From Bacteroides oleiciplenus YIT 12058 (lineage in GTDB: Bacteria; Bacteroidota; Bacteroidia; Bacteroidales; Bacteroidaceae): a DNA stretch of 64,000 nucleotides. Below the pieces are notes generated by a model. It saw only the letters and a list, made by a program, of their open reading frames with translations. It had not been told where the DNA came from and did no database searches. The DNA is taken from assembly GCF_000315485.1 (NCBI RefSeq), contig NZ_JH992940.1, forward strand, positions 829,057-893,056, in the 5' to 3' direction. This document shows positions 33,714 through 42,755 of this stretch, one piece after another. The translations under genes were made by a program, and so were the position numbers. How positions within the stretch are numbered: the stretch's first letter is position 1; each line of letters begins with the position of its first letter.

Positions 33714-34184
33714 ATGAAAAAATTCTTTCTTTCACTTGCATTGGTAGTAGTTGCAAGTTTGGGCATGGCAAATGCCAGTACCAATGTTTTAGATAATGCG
33801 GCTTCTTCTTATGGAATCGCAAGTGTTAATGCTGTAGATGGAGACTATAATGGCATCGCCACCCCAACCAAAATGAATGGACAGACAGTAAAAGATCCGA
33901 CACCTGTTTCCGCCACATTTACAGTTACAAATGGAATCTTGGAAGGGTCTGTTGCTGTTGCAACCGCTAATCACTCATTTAAGATTAATACAGTCGCTGC
34001 GATAACAGGTCCTGGCACATATGCCATTCAAGGTAGTTTCAAGGTTAGTGATAAAGTATCTCTACCTCTTAACGGAAATATCGTAGTTACCTCTGTTGAT
34101 GGAATCAATCTGGAATTTGTTTGTACTGCTTATATTGGGGGTGCCCCGGCTACTGAATCCGTATTCTCATTTTCAACTAAATAA
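33714..34184 (+). CDS. Small secreted beta-rich protein (calycin-like)
   Basis: 156 aa from ATG 33714. Signal peptide 'MKKFFLSLALVVVASLGMAN' with cleavage near ANA. The mature part has regular alternating strands (GSVAVATANHSFKINTVAA...GTYAIQGSFKV...NGNIVVTS), like the putative calycin/lipocalin-type proteins of Bacteroidetes. It lies 47 nt after the LRR gene and 2 nt before the next lipoprotein. A binding role in heme uptake is inferred from context only. Confidence 0.6.
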   Translation: MKKFFLSLALVVVASLGMANASTNVLDNAASSYGIASVNAVDGDYNGIATPTKMNGQTVKDPTPVSATFTVTNGILEGSVAVATANHSFKINTVAAITGPGTYAIQGSFKVSDKVSLPLNGNIVVTSVDGINLEFVCTAYIGGAPATESVFSFSTK

Positions 34185-34186
34185 GC

Positions 34187-34858
34187 ATGCATCCAGACAG
34201 CAAAAAGAATAAGTTTCTTTTTGCTGTTGCTCTAACAGTACTGTGTTGCACGACTTTCTTTTCGTGTACCGCTGATGAAGAACTCACCCAGAAACCTGTT
34301 TCGGATGAATACATCAGCATAGCGAGAGAAATTCTGCAAGACAGTATTGTTGTGAACGCAACAGCAATGCAAGGAACTGTGAATAAGACCCTGTTGGACG
34401 AAGGATGTCCATTGAAATATTATCTAAAGTGGAAAAGCGAGACTTCGGATATGCTTAATATCCAGTTGAAGGGCTTTTCTGTAGGTAAAATGCCTGTAAC
34501 CATCTGGTTCTCCATCAACTGCAAGTTCATGCAGCTCAACACATGGGAGAAGGAAGAATATACCGGAGATGGTTGGATAAAGTTCCAGGGAACTGGGGGG
34601 TCAACCCGATATACCGGCAATCAGAACGATGAGGAAGGAAGCTATGAAAGCGGCGACGGCGGCGCAGGCAGCGTAACCGGCTACTTCAACGCCAAAACCA
34701 ACGAAATAGAATTCGTGACCAACTTCAACGTGATGAATATGAGCAGTGACGTATATCTGCAAAAAGTAGACCCCACCCGTATAGACAGATTTGAAACTGA
34801 TTTTGCCCAATACGAAAAGGATCTGGCCGAGTATAAAAAAGAGCATGGCATTAAATAA
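34187..34858 (+). CDS. Lipoprotein, unknown
   Basis: 223 aa. Hydrophobic signal with lipobox Cys27 (TTFFSC|TADEE). The mature part has a Gly/Ser/Asp-rich loop (EEGSYESGDGGAGSV) and a long charged C-terminal helix. I do not recognise the family. It starts 2 nt after the previous stop, clearly in the same operon, with the heme receptor gene about 100 nt downstream. Confidence 0.65.
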   Translation: MHPDSKKNKFLFAVALTVLCCTTFFSCTADEELTQKPVSDEYISIAREILQDSIVVNATAMQGTVNKTLLDEGCPLKYYLKWKSETSDMLNIQLKGFSVGKMPVTIWFSINCKFMQLNTWEKEEYTGDGWIKFQGTGGSTRYTGNQNDEEGSYESGDGGAGSVTGYFNAKTNEIEFVTNFNVMNMSSDVYLQKVDPTRIDRFETDFAQYEKDLAEYKKEHGIK

Positions 34859-34959
34859 ATGCCCCTGTATCCGGTATCAATAATCAAGAAGAGGAAAGAA
34901 GCCTCACAGCTCTCTTCCCTCTTTTCTTATGTAAAGACGAAAGCAGAACAAAAAAGACA

Positions 34960-37311
34960 ATGAAAAGGAAAACGACACTATTAATCACGTGCCTGTTACT
35001 GGTATTTATCAATGCGGTAGCCCAGCAGAAAATAAGATTGACTGTCTTGGAAAAAGGAACGAAGCAACCCCTGATTGGGGCGGAAATCGTATATGCAGAC
35101 AACCAAGCACTGAACAAACCGCAGTATGGCATTACGAACGCAGAAGGAAAATCTTCGCTGCATATGCCCGCCAAAGGCATATGCCATTACAGAATCTCCT
35201 ATTTAGGCTTCTTGCCCCTGACCGGAATAATCGAAAAGGGCAAGCTTTCGCCGACACTCTATATGGAAACAAATACCGAAGAAATCGGTGAAGTAGTCGT
35301 GACCGGTTCGCATACGGCACGTCCGGTAAAACTGTCGCCCATACAGACGCAGGTTATCAGCGGCAGGGCTATGGTGGATGCCGGCTACGGAGACATCCAA
35401 AAGGTGCTGCAACAGCAGACACCGGGACTGAACATACAGAAAGTAGGTTTCGGCAGCGAAATGTCGATGCAGGGTCTGGATGCCCGGCACGTCATGTTTC
35501 TCATGGACGGCGAACGCATGACCGGCGACATGGCCGGAAACCTCGATTACGAGCGTTTCAATCTGCACGCCCTCGACCGCATAGAGATTGTAAAAGGGGC
35601 AACAAGCACCTTGTACGGCAGCCGTGCCTCCGGAGCAGTCATCAACCTGATTACCAAGAAGCCCACGCAATCGTTGTCCATCGATGCCGGTGTACGCTAC
35701 GCACAAATGAACGAGAGGAACTACAAGAACCCGTCGAAAAAGGATTTCTTGTATATGTTTGAAAAGAATTCCGACCGCCCCAACCTGCAAGGCTGGGTAA
35801 CGGCAGGCGTGAAAGCCGGATGGTTCAGTTCACAGACCGACTTCACCTACAGCGAGAGTGATGCCTTCTATCTCTATCAGGCAGAGAACGACAAGAAGGT
35901 CTATACCAAAGAGGCGAATCCCTGGCTCAATGAAGACGTGACCATCGTGAGCGGCATGCCACGACCGCCGATGGGTATCGAAGGCACCGAACATCTGACG
36001 GTATCGGAGAAACTGTTTTTCGAACCGTCGAAGAATTTCAAGGCACAAGTCTATGGAACCGCCTTCTGGATGAACCAGTTTGATATGGTGCAGGATCTGG
36101 TGTTCAACCAGTCGAAAGACTTCACTCTGGGAGCGAAGGCAACTTACAGTCTGAAAAACTGGTTCAGCATAACTGCCAGCATACATTCGGATTTCTACGA
36201 CCGTTACAAACGGCACGAACGCCGGGACGAACAGCGGAAAGTGTACAAGAGCCGTATACTTCAACCCCGCCTGATGATCACCAGCAACTATTTCAAGGCA
36301 CACAACCTGACCTTCGGCATGGAGCACTATACCGACGAGCTGACCAGCGACCGCTTCGCGGGAAAAGGTAGCCATAAGATGCTAAGCCGTTCACTCAAGG
36401 AAACAGAGTACTACCTGCAGGACGAGTGGAAAATCAGCCAACAATGGATGGCAACTGTAGGTGTGCGCACCAACTTTTCCAAACAGTTCGGCTTTATGTG
36501 GATGCCGACCGTCGCCGGAAAGTATTCGCCGGCGGAACACTGGAGTTTCCGGGCGACCTACTCAAAGGGATACCGCTCCCCTTCCATCAAGGAATTATTC
36601 TTTAACTGGGACCACCTGGGGATGTTCATGGTGAAAGGAAATGAATACCTGAAACCGGAAAAGAACAACTACTTCTCCGTAGGCGCGGAATATGCAGACG
36701 ACCGTTTCTTCATCAACGCCACCGCCTACGCCAATATGTACAAGAATAAGATTGAGGGAGTATGGCGCATCTATGACATGCAGTACAACTTTGAATACGA
36801 GAACCTGCATTCACAGGATTTAATTGGCGGCGACCTGTTGGCACGCTGGAAAATCTTCGACTTCCTAACCCTGAACGCCTCGTATTCGTATGTCAACGTA
36901 AGCAAGCAGGACGGAATCAGAATCAACACCACATCACCCCACGCGGCAACCGGCGGACTTGAATACAGTTTCAGGAAGAAGAACTACACGCTGCTTGCCG
37001 GATTCACGACCTCGATCATGGGAAAGAAGCAATATGACGTGCAAGACCGCCTGACTGTGGACGGAGTAAGCCATGACGCCTATTTCCGCTGCATCCTGCC
37101 GACATATGCCTTGTGCAACCTGAACGTGACGCAGAACTTTTTTAATAAGATAAAGCTCACGCTCGGCGTTGATAATATCTTCAACTACCAGCCCAAAACG
37201 CTCGGTTCCGGTCTGACCGCCTTTAACGTGCCCGCTACTGCCGGGGCACGGGGCTACGTACAGGTAGAGTTTAAGATAGACGAATTTATTAACCTGCTGA
37301 AGAAGAAATAA
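34960..37311 (+). CDS. hmuR: TonB-dependent heme receptor, HmuR-like
   Basis: 783 aa. Signal peptide to about residue 21 (INAVAQ), a short carboxypeptidase-regulatory domain, plug with 'EIGEVVVTGSHTARPVKLSP' and 'ERIEIVKG'-like 'LDRIEIVKGATSTLYGSRAS', and a barrel with 'YSKGYRSPSIKELFF' and 'GNEYLKPEKNNYFSVG', conserved in heme/hemoglobin receptors. The HmuY gene follows 2 nt downstream, which supports the heme assignment. It would import heme through the outer membrane, powered by TonB. Confidence 0.85.
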   Translation: MKRKTTLLITCLLLVFINAVAQQKIRLTVLEKGTKQPLIGAEIVYADNQALNKPQYGITNAEGKSSLHMPAKGICHYRISYLGFLPLTGIIEKGKLSPTLYMETNTEEIGEVVVTGSHTARPVKLSPIQTQVISGRAMVDAGYGDIQKVLQQQTPGLNIQKVGFGSEMSMQGLDARHVMFLMDGERMTGDMAGNLDYERFNLHALDRIEIVKGATSTLYGSRASGAVINLITKKPTQSLSIDAGVRYAQMNERNYKNPSKKDFLYMFEKNSDRPNLQGWVTAGVKAGWFSSQTDFTYSESDAFYLYQAENDKKVYTKEANPWLNEDVTIVSGMPRPPMGIEGTEHLTVSEKLFFEPSKNFKAQVYGTAFWMNQFDMVQDLVFNQSKDFTLGAKATYSLKNWFSITASIHSDFYDRYKRHERRDEQRKVYKSRILQPRLMITSNYFKAHNLTFGMEHYTDELTSDRFAGKGSHKMLSRSLKETEYYLQDEWKISQQWMATVGVRTNFSKQFGFMWMPTVAGKYSPAEHWSFRATYSKGYRSPSIKELFFNWDHLGMFMVKGNEYLKPEKNNYFSVGAEYADDRFFINATAYANMYKNKIEGVWRIYDMQYNFEYENLHSQDLIGGDLLARWKIFDFLTLNASYSYVNVSKQDGIRINTTSPHAATGGLEYSFRKKNYTLLAGFTTSIMGKKQYDVQDRLTVDGVSHDAYFRCILPTYALCNLNVTQNFFNKIKLTLGVDNIFNYQPKTLGSGLTAFNVPATAGARGYVQVEFKIDEFINLLKKK

Positions 37312-37313
37312 AG

Positions 37314-38042
37314 ATGAAACGAAAGAATACATTTGTTTTTTCCCTATGGATGTTAGCCGTAATCCTGACGACTTCCTGCATCCATGATATTGAATATGAC
37401 GCCGACGAGTTCGACGGAAAGATACTCTCGCGCATCACCGGTTACGGCGGCATTTCACAAGATACCAACGACTGGATGTACTTTAATCTCCGCACGGGAG
37501 AAGTGTTTAACGAGAATTTCTCCGGAGAAGACATTAAGGAAGGAGAACAGATTGAACGGACGGACTGGGATTTTGCCTTTTGCGGATACCACATGCGTAC
37601 CAATTCGGGAACCAGCGGGCACGGTAGAGGGGGAGCTTTGGATGCAGGCTCCGGAGAGTACGAAAACTGGACTTCGTCCTCGCAACTGCCTGCCGATGCA
37701 GCCTGGGTAACGGACACGGACAAGGATGTGTATGTCACCTATTCCCAGAAGGATTGGTACAGCTACCTGAACAAGAACGGACTGGATGAAAACGAACATC
37801 CCTGGTTCGATCCCAACAGCGGTCCGCAACGGACACTGACGAGTGCCAACAAACTGCTGGATAATGCCATTGCCGTATCAGGTCCCCCCATGACCTATAC
37901 ACCGTCTTACCATACGTATATCATCCGCTGCGCGGACGGGGAAACGTATTTCAAGTTGCAGATTGTGAGCTGGTATAACACTCACACGGAAATTGATGAT
38001 ACCGGCGGACAGCTAAGTTATTACATTGACAAATTGAATTAA
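37314..38042 (+). CDS. hmuY: HmuY-family hemophore lipoprotein
   Basis: 242 aa. Lipobox Cys22 (ILTTSC|IHDIE). HmuY-family elements: 'DWMYFNLRTGEV', 'RTDWDFAFCGYHMRTNSGTSG', 'KDWYSYL' and the C-terminal 'YIIRCADGETYFKLQI'. HmuY binds heme and hands it to the partner TonB receptor, here the preceding gene. Heme ligands (two His or two Met in characterised members) cannot be assigned without alignment. Confidence 0.85.
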   Translation: MKRKNTFVFSLWMLAVILTTSCIHDIEYDADEFDGKILSRITGYGGISQDTNDWMYFNLRTGEVFNENFSGEDIKEGEQIERTDWDFAFCGYHMRTNSGTSGHGRGGALDAGSGEYENWTSSSQLPADAAWVTDTDKDVYVTYSQKDWYSYLNKNGLDENEHPWFDPNSGPQRTLTSANKLLDNAIAVSGPPMTYTPSYHTYIIRCADGETYFKLQIVSWYNTHTEIDDTGGQLSYYIDKLN

Positions 38043-38057
38043 CCCATAAACTTATGA

Positions 38058-38942
38058 ATGATGAAAAGTAAAAGATATTGGTGGAAAGCCATTGCCTCTT
38101 TCCTGATGGTGCTATTCACCATGCCGCTGGGACATGCGCTAATGATTATGATGGAACATACAATGGGGAAAACCGCCCTGCACTATTCAGCCTTTGCCAT
38201 GGGGGCAGTGGGTATGTTTATGGTGATACGGGGCGTATTTGCCAAAGGTGATACAAGGCAGACCTTATGGGGGCTCTTCGGCGGCCTGCTCTTTTGGACA
38301 GGCTGGGTGGAGTTTCTATTCATGTATTTTGCCAACCGTTTCGGTACGCAGGCACAGCTCGATCCGGTGACCGGGGAAATCGTGACCCGTCCGGAGTACC
38401 TTATCCTGCCCGCTTCTTTCGGTTTCTGGATGATGATTATGGTCATGTATTTGTTCAGCACCCGGAACGGTTGCAACTTCATCAACTGGTGGCAACGGAT
38501 GCTTTTTCGAGGCCGAAAGGCTGATATTGCGGCACGTCCGATGACACGCCACACCAGTATCGTTACCTTCATGGAGCTGATGATGATTCTGTGGGCCTCT
38601 TACCTGTTGCTGATGTTCTGCTACGACGACGTGTTTCTTGGCGACCATCATCCGGTGACATTTCTTGCAGGTCTGGGATGTTTGGTGGGATCGTTCTTTA
38701 TTTTCGCCAAGCAGTTAAAAATCTCTGCATGGGGAGCCAATATCCGCATGGCTATTGCAACCGTAATCGTATTCTGGACTCCGGTGGAGATATTGGGACG
38801 CATGAACTTTTTTGATGAGATATGGGTAGCGCCCATGGAACACAAGACAGAAATGGTCTCCATTCTTATCGTATTTGTCGCACTGGTAATCTACCTTTGT
38901 TATATAGGAGCAAAAAAGAAAAGCAATAAGGTAAATGAGTGA
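38058..38942 (+). CDS. Polytopic membrane protein of the heme operon, paralog 1
   Basis: 294 aa, about seven to eight membrane segments. Motifs shared with the next gene: 'FMYFANRFGTQAQLDPVTGE', 'RPEYLILPA', 'NGCNF.NWWQR', 'AARPMTRHTSIV', 'LGDHHP'. Conserved His and Cys residues could bind heme or metal. I know of no assigned function. It lies 15 nt after hmuY and overlaps the next gene by 8 nt. Confidence 0.75.
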   Translation: MMKSKRYWWKAIASFLMVLFTMPLGHALMIMMEHTMGKTALHYSAFAMGAVGMFMVIRGVFAKGDTRQTLWGLFGGLLFWTGWVEFLFMYFANRFGTQAQLDPVTGEIVTRPEYLILPASFGFWMMIMVMYLFSTRNGCNFINWWQRMLFRGRKADIAARPMTRHTSIVTFMELMMILWASYLLLMFCYDDVFLGDHHPVTFLAGLGCLVGSFFIFAKQLKISAWGANIRMAIATVIVFWTPVEILGRMNFFDEIWVAPMEHKTEMVSILIVFVALVIYLCYIGAKKKSNKVNE

Positions 38943-39822
38943 AGGGAAAAAGCCGGGAAGGAAATCCCATTGGTTGAAGGCCATTGTTTCAATTGCCGTA
39001 ACATTGATAGCCATGCCGGTTACTCATATCATTGCCCGTGCCTTGAAAGACGGTTGCTCGGGCGTGGAACAGTTCTATGCCGGTATGGCTATGGGTGGCG
39101 TGGGACTGTTAATGGTAATTGCAGGTGTATTCATGAAAGGGGATGTCCGGCAAACATTGCTGGGGTTGTTCGGAGGAATGTTCTACTGGATGGGAGCCGT
39201 CGACTTTCTGTTCATGTATTATGCCAATCGTTTTGGCACGCAGGCACAGCTCGACCCGGTAACGGGTGAAGTGGCCAGCCGTCCGGAATACCTGATATTG
39301 CCTGCCACGTTCGGTTTATGGGCAATGGTAATGATACTCTATTTGTTCTGCACCAGCAACGGATGCAACTTTCTAAACTGGTGGCAACGGCTTTTCTTCG
39401 GTAGCCGCAAGAAGGAGATTGCCGCCCGGCCTATGACACGCCACACCAGTATCGTGGCGTTCATGGAAGTTATTACGATGCTCTGGACATGCTACCTGAT
39501 ACTGATGTTCTGCTACGACGAGCGTTTCCTGGGCGACCATCATCCAATCACGCTGTTGGTGGGAATGCTGGGTTTTACCGGTTCAATCTTCATGTTCACT
39601 AAACTGCTGCATTACGCCTCCTGGGGAATGAGCCTGCGCTTCGGCTTCGCCACGGTCATCATCTTCTGGATTGCGGTAGAGGTGTTTGACAGGATACATG
39701 TTTTGGAAGGTTTATGGACGGCTCCTCAAGAGCATACAGACCAGATTGTCGTCATACTGTTGTCAGGTATTGCCGCAAGCCTGTATCTCGTGTATACATC
39801 TTATAAGAAACGGAAAAAATAA
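38935..39822 (+). CDS. Polytopic membrane protein of the heme operon, paralog 2
   Basis: 295 aa tandem paralog of the preceding gene, alignable over its whole length without large gaps. The same 'AARPMTRHTSIVAFME', 'CYDERFLGDHHP' and 'GTQAQLDPVTGE' blocks are kept, so both copies look functional and may form a heterodimer. The ATG overlaps the previous stop (ATGAGTGA). The PepSY gene follows 17 nt later. Inner-membrane heme transport, reduction or processing is a reasonable but unproven role. Confidence 0.75.
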   Translation: MSEGKKPGRKSHWLKAIVSIAVTLIAMPVTHIIARALKDGCSGVEQFYAGMAMGGVGLLMVIAGVFMKGDVRQTLLGLFGGMFYWMGAVDFLFMYYANRFGTQAQLDPVTGEVASRPEYLILPATFGLWAMVMILYLFCTSNGCNFLNWWQRLFFGSRKKEIAARPMTRHTSIVAFMEVITMLWTCYLILMFCYDERFLGDHHPITLLVGMLGFTGSIFMFTKLLHYASWGMSLRFGFATVIIFWIAVEVFDRIHVLEGLWTAPQEHTDQIVVILLSGIAASLYLVYTSYKKRKK

Positions 39823-39839
39823 AGCAACAGGATAAAAGG

Positions 39840-41327
39840 ATGAAAAAGATAACCTGGAAAAGACACCATAAATGGCTGGGGATTATCCTCAGCCTTTTTA
39901 TGCTGATGTTCTGTGTATCCGGTATCATACTGAACCACCGTACATCTGTGGCAGACGTAAATATAAGCAGAGCATGGTTGCCGCATCGGTATCATTATAA
40001 GAACTGGAATGGCGGATTGCTGCGTGGCACACTGCCCTACATGGATAAGGATTCTGTGCATCACGTGTTGGTTTATGGTACAGGGGGCATCTGGAAAACT
40101 GACTCCGCAGCTACTTCTTTTGACGATTTCAACAAGGGGCTACCCTGCGGAGCGGACTACCGCCAGATGAAGACCGTCATACAGGCTCCTGATGGGGATT
40201 TGTATGCCGTCTCTCCATTCGGCCTATACCGCCATGGCGGTATAGATTCGGGGTGGCGGCCATTGAATATTCCTGTAGCCGAAGACGAGCTACTGACGGA
40301 TATGGCTTGCCGGGATGACACGTTGGTGGTGGCAGGACGCTCTTTTCTCTATGTATCGGCCGCTCCATACAAGGATTTCAGGAAGATACAGCTGAAAACA
40401 CCGGATGATTATGACGGAAAGGTGACATTGCTCCGCACTGTATGGCTGCTGCACAGCGGCGAGTTATTCGGCTTTGCGGGTAAAATCATAGTCGATGCGA
40501 TAGCCGTAGTGTTGATAATACTGTGCCTGACCGGAATCTTGTATTGGCTGCTGCCTAAATACATCAGGCGAAGACGCCAACGGGGCAAACAGGTGAAAGC
40601 CGGTTCGCAATGGCTACGCGCATCGCTCCTGTGGCACGACAAAATAGGGCGTATGACCATCCTGCTGACCTTGTTTATAGTCATTACGGGATGGTGTTTG
40701 CGTCCTCCGGTAATGATTCTTCTGGCATTGAACAAGGTAGGCACCGTTCCCGGCACGATTCTCGACAGCCCGAACGGATGGAACGACAAACTTCGCATGC
40801 TCCGTTATGATAATACTTGCCACGACTGGCTACTTTCCACTTCCGAAGGATTCTACTCGTTGAAGAGTTTGGAAGATGTCCCCTTGAAGATTGCCGGTAC
40901 TCCACCTGTAAGCGTGATGGGACTGAATGTGCTCCGGAAAGACGATGGTGGCAAATGGCTCTGTGGCTCATTCAGCGGGATGTTCACATGGGACAGGCTT
41001 CACGGTACGGCTACCGATTACTTTACCCATGAGCCTGCACCGGAAACTTCCGGAGCGCCGTTCGGCAAGAAAGCTATTTCCGGCTATAGTACAGATATGG
41101 GCGATGAAGGATTCACGGTGGAATATTACGAAGGAACAAACATCATTCCACAACCGGAGCCACTTGCGACTCTGCCGATGTCGCTATGGAATGTTGCTTT
41201 AGAAGTACATAGCGGCCGTATCTACATGGGAATAGCCGCCACTTATGTGTTTATCTTTTTTGCCGGACTTACCGCTGTATGGTGTTTGTGGAGCGGCTGG
41301 AAGCTGAGAAGGAGAAAAAAGAAGTAA
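39840..41327 (+). CDS. PepSY-associated membrane protein (iron/heme reductase-like)
   Basis: 495 aa. N-terminal 'KRHHKWLGIILSLFMLMFCVSGIIL' is the hallmark of PepSY_TM proteins, with a second TM cluster 'LHSGELFGFAGKIIVDAIAV...TGILYWLLPKYI', a third 'WHDKIGRMTILLTLFIVITG', and a C-terminal 'HSGRIYMGIAATYVFIFFAGL'. His residues at membrane edges fit heme coordination. Related proteins reduce ferric siderophores or heme at the inner membrane. Two large periplasmic domains of beta type lie between. Last structural gene of the operon. Confidence 0.8.
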   Translation: MKKITWKRHHKWLGIILSLFMLMFCVSGIILNHRTSVADVNISRAWLPHRYHYKNWNGGLLRGTLPYMDKDSVHHVLVYGTGGIWKTDSAATSFDDFNKGLPCGADYRQMKTVIQAPDGDLYAVSPFGLYRHGGIDSGWRPLNIPVAEDELLTDMACRDDTLVVAGRSFLYVSAAPYKDFRKIQLKTPDDYDGKVTLLRTVWLLHSGELFGFAGKIIVDAIAVVLIILCLTGILYWLLPKYIRRRRQRGKQVKAGSQWLRASLLWHDKIGRMTILLTLFIVITGWCLRPPVMILLALNKVGTVPGTILDSPNGWNDKLRMLRYDNTCHDWLLSTSEGFYSLKSLEDVPLKIAGTPPVSVMGLNVLRKDDGGKWLCGSFSGMFTWDRLHGTATDYFTHEPAPETSGAPFGKKAISGYSTDMGDEGFTVEYYEGTNIIPQPEPLATLPMSLWNVALEVHSGRIYMGIAATYVFIFFAGLTAVWCLWSGWKLRRRKKK

Positions 41328-41405
41328 ACTTTAACTATGATGGCATAGGGATTTTGATTTCTTTTCCGGTCTTTATCTATGACAGACTAAAACACTAAAA
41401 ATCAG

Positions 41406-42026
41406 ATGAAACCTATAAGAAAGAATATATCCAGGCTATTGGAAGAGACTGTTCTCAGGCTAAATGAGGAAATATGTGATTTTGAGTTCACAAAAAAAGA
41501 GAGAGCCTACTTAAATGAAGTCCTCGAACGCAAGGTGGTACATAAGAAAGAGTTTATCTTAAAAGCGGGAGAATGCGAGGAATATATTTATTTCATTGAA
41601 AGCGGGGGATTCAGGTATTGGACGATAAGCCCTTCGGGAAAGGAAATCACCTTCTGGCTTGCATTTGACCTGGAGTTTACTTATTCCTATTTCTCTCTCA
41701 ATTCTTACGAGGCTTCAAAGTTCAATATTCAAGCTGTAACAGACAGTATAGTATGGAGAATTGAAAAGAAAAACATCAATATCAGTCATAACAATTCTGC
41801 CAATTTCAATCTGCTGACAAGAAGCATATTGGAAGACATTCTAAAAAGGAAAATAAAAAGAGAAGTCGAACTGCTGAGTTCTACTCCCAAAGAACGTTAT
41901 AGTGAACTGCTTCGTCACGAGAAAAAGGTACACCTTTTGATAGCATCCAAAGATATAGCCTCTTATTTAGGCATCGCCCATCAAACATTGTGTCGGATTA
42001 GAAAACGCATACCTCCCACTGAATAA
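41406..42026 (+). CDS. Crp/Fnr family transcription regulator
   Basis: 206 aa. N-terminal cyclic-nucleotide-binding-like beta roll ('FILKAGECEEYIYFIESGGFRYW') and C-terminal winged HTH ('IASKDIASYLGIAHQTLCRIRKR'). 78 nt after the PepSY gene, same strand. Typical of Bacteroidetes Crp/Fnr-like proteins without the cAMP-binding residues or Fnr cysteines. It could control the heme operon through the ATACCC-N6-GGGTAT palindromes, but that is only proximity. Confidence 0.85.
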   Translation: MKPIRKNISRLLEETVLRLNEEICDFEFTKKERAYLNEVLERKVVHKKEFILKAGECEEYIYFIESGGFRYWTISPSGKEITFWLAFDLEFTYSYFSLNSYEASKFNIQAVTDSIVWRIEKKNINISHNNSANFNLLTRSILEDILKRKIKREVELLSSTPKERYSELLRHEKKVHLLIASKDIASYLGIAHQTLCRIRKRIPPTE

Positions 42027-42046
42027 GGAAAAAGAATCTGCCTTCC

Positions 42047-42745
42047 TCAGAATTTAATAGCGGCTTTACCTTCCACCGAATAATTTAACTTACTGCTGTC
42101 AAAAGAATTCTCCCGGAAACCGGCATCAATGCTAAACTTTGTATTATGATTGGGATTATACTCCAATCTAATTCCTACCCCTGTTTTAGGCTGGGTATCT
42201 AAACTTTTGATGAAGGGGTCTTTGTTCCGGTTTAAAAGGTATTGTCCCCACAAGGTCAATGCAAGCTGACTATTTAGTTGATAATTCATCGCCATTCCCA
42301 GTCCCAATGAGGTATGTTTTGATGAAAACGTATATCCGTATTGCTTGGACAAAAAGACGCTTCCCGCAAAAGATATCCTCCTGTTCGTTTTCCAAATCAA
42401 TGTGCCTCCCAGATTATGGATGTCACCCAGTCCTAATTGAAACATCCGTTGATTAAATGGCATCACGGTAAAATGCCTGAAGTTATAGGATTGGCTCAAA
42501 TCATGGTTAAGCGAGGCAGCATTGTTAATAAAATGAGGCGTAAACAACACATTGCCATCAAAGCTATCCGGATAATCCCGGATAACTGAGAGCGAATCCT
42601 TGGCAGGTATTTTCTGGGGTATTGGCACAAGATCCTGCACCTGTTTTACAGGGGGGATATCTATAATCGGATGACCTTCATTTTGGGCAAAAGCCGTCAC
42701 ACAAGATATCATAGAAAATACAATATAAATGAAAATTGCTTTCAT
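42047..42745 (-). CDS. Outer-membrane beta-barrel-like protein, unknown
   Basis: 232 aa. Signal peptide (MKAIFIYIVFSMISCVTAFAQ), proline-rich linker, then alternating strands ending in Phe (KAAIKF), the C-terminal signature of outer-membrane barrels. About 8-10 strands. It lies 10 nt after the DUF4249 gene, the last gene of the seven-gene minus-strand operon. Function not recognised. Confidence 0.65.
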   Translation of the reverse strand: MKAIFIYIVFSMISCVTAFAQNEGHPIIDIPPVKQVQDLVPIPQKIPAKDSLSVIRDYPDSFDGNVLFTPHFINNAASLNHDLSQSYNFRHFTVMPFNQRMFQLGLGDIHNLGGTLIWKTNRRISFAGSVFLSKQYGYTFSSKHTSLGLGMAMNYQLNSQLALTLWGQYLLNRNKDPFIKSLDTQPKTGVGIRLEYNPNHNTKFSIDAGFRENSFDSSKLNYSVEGKAAIKF

Positions 42746-42755
42746 TAACTTACAG

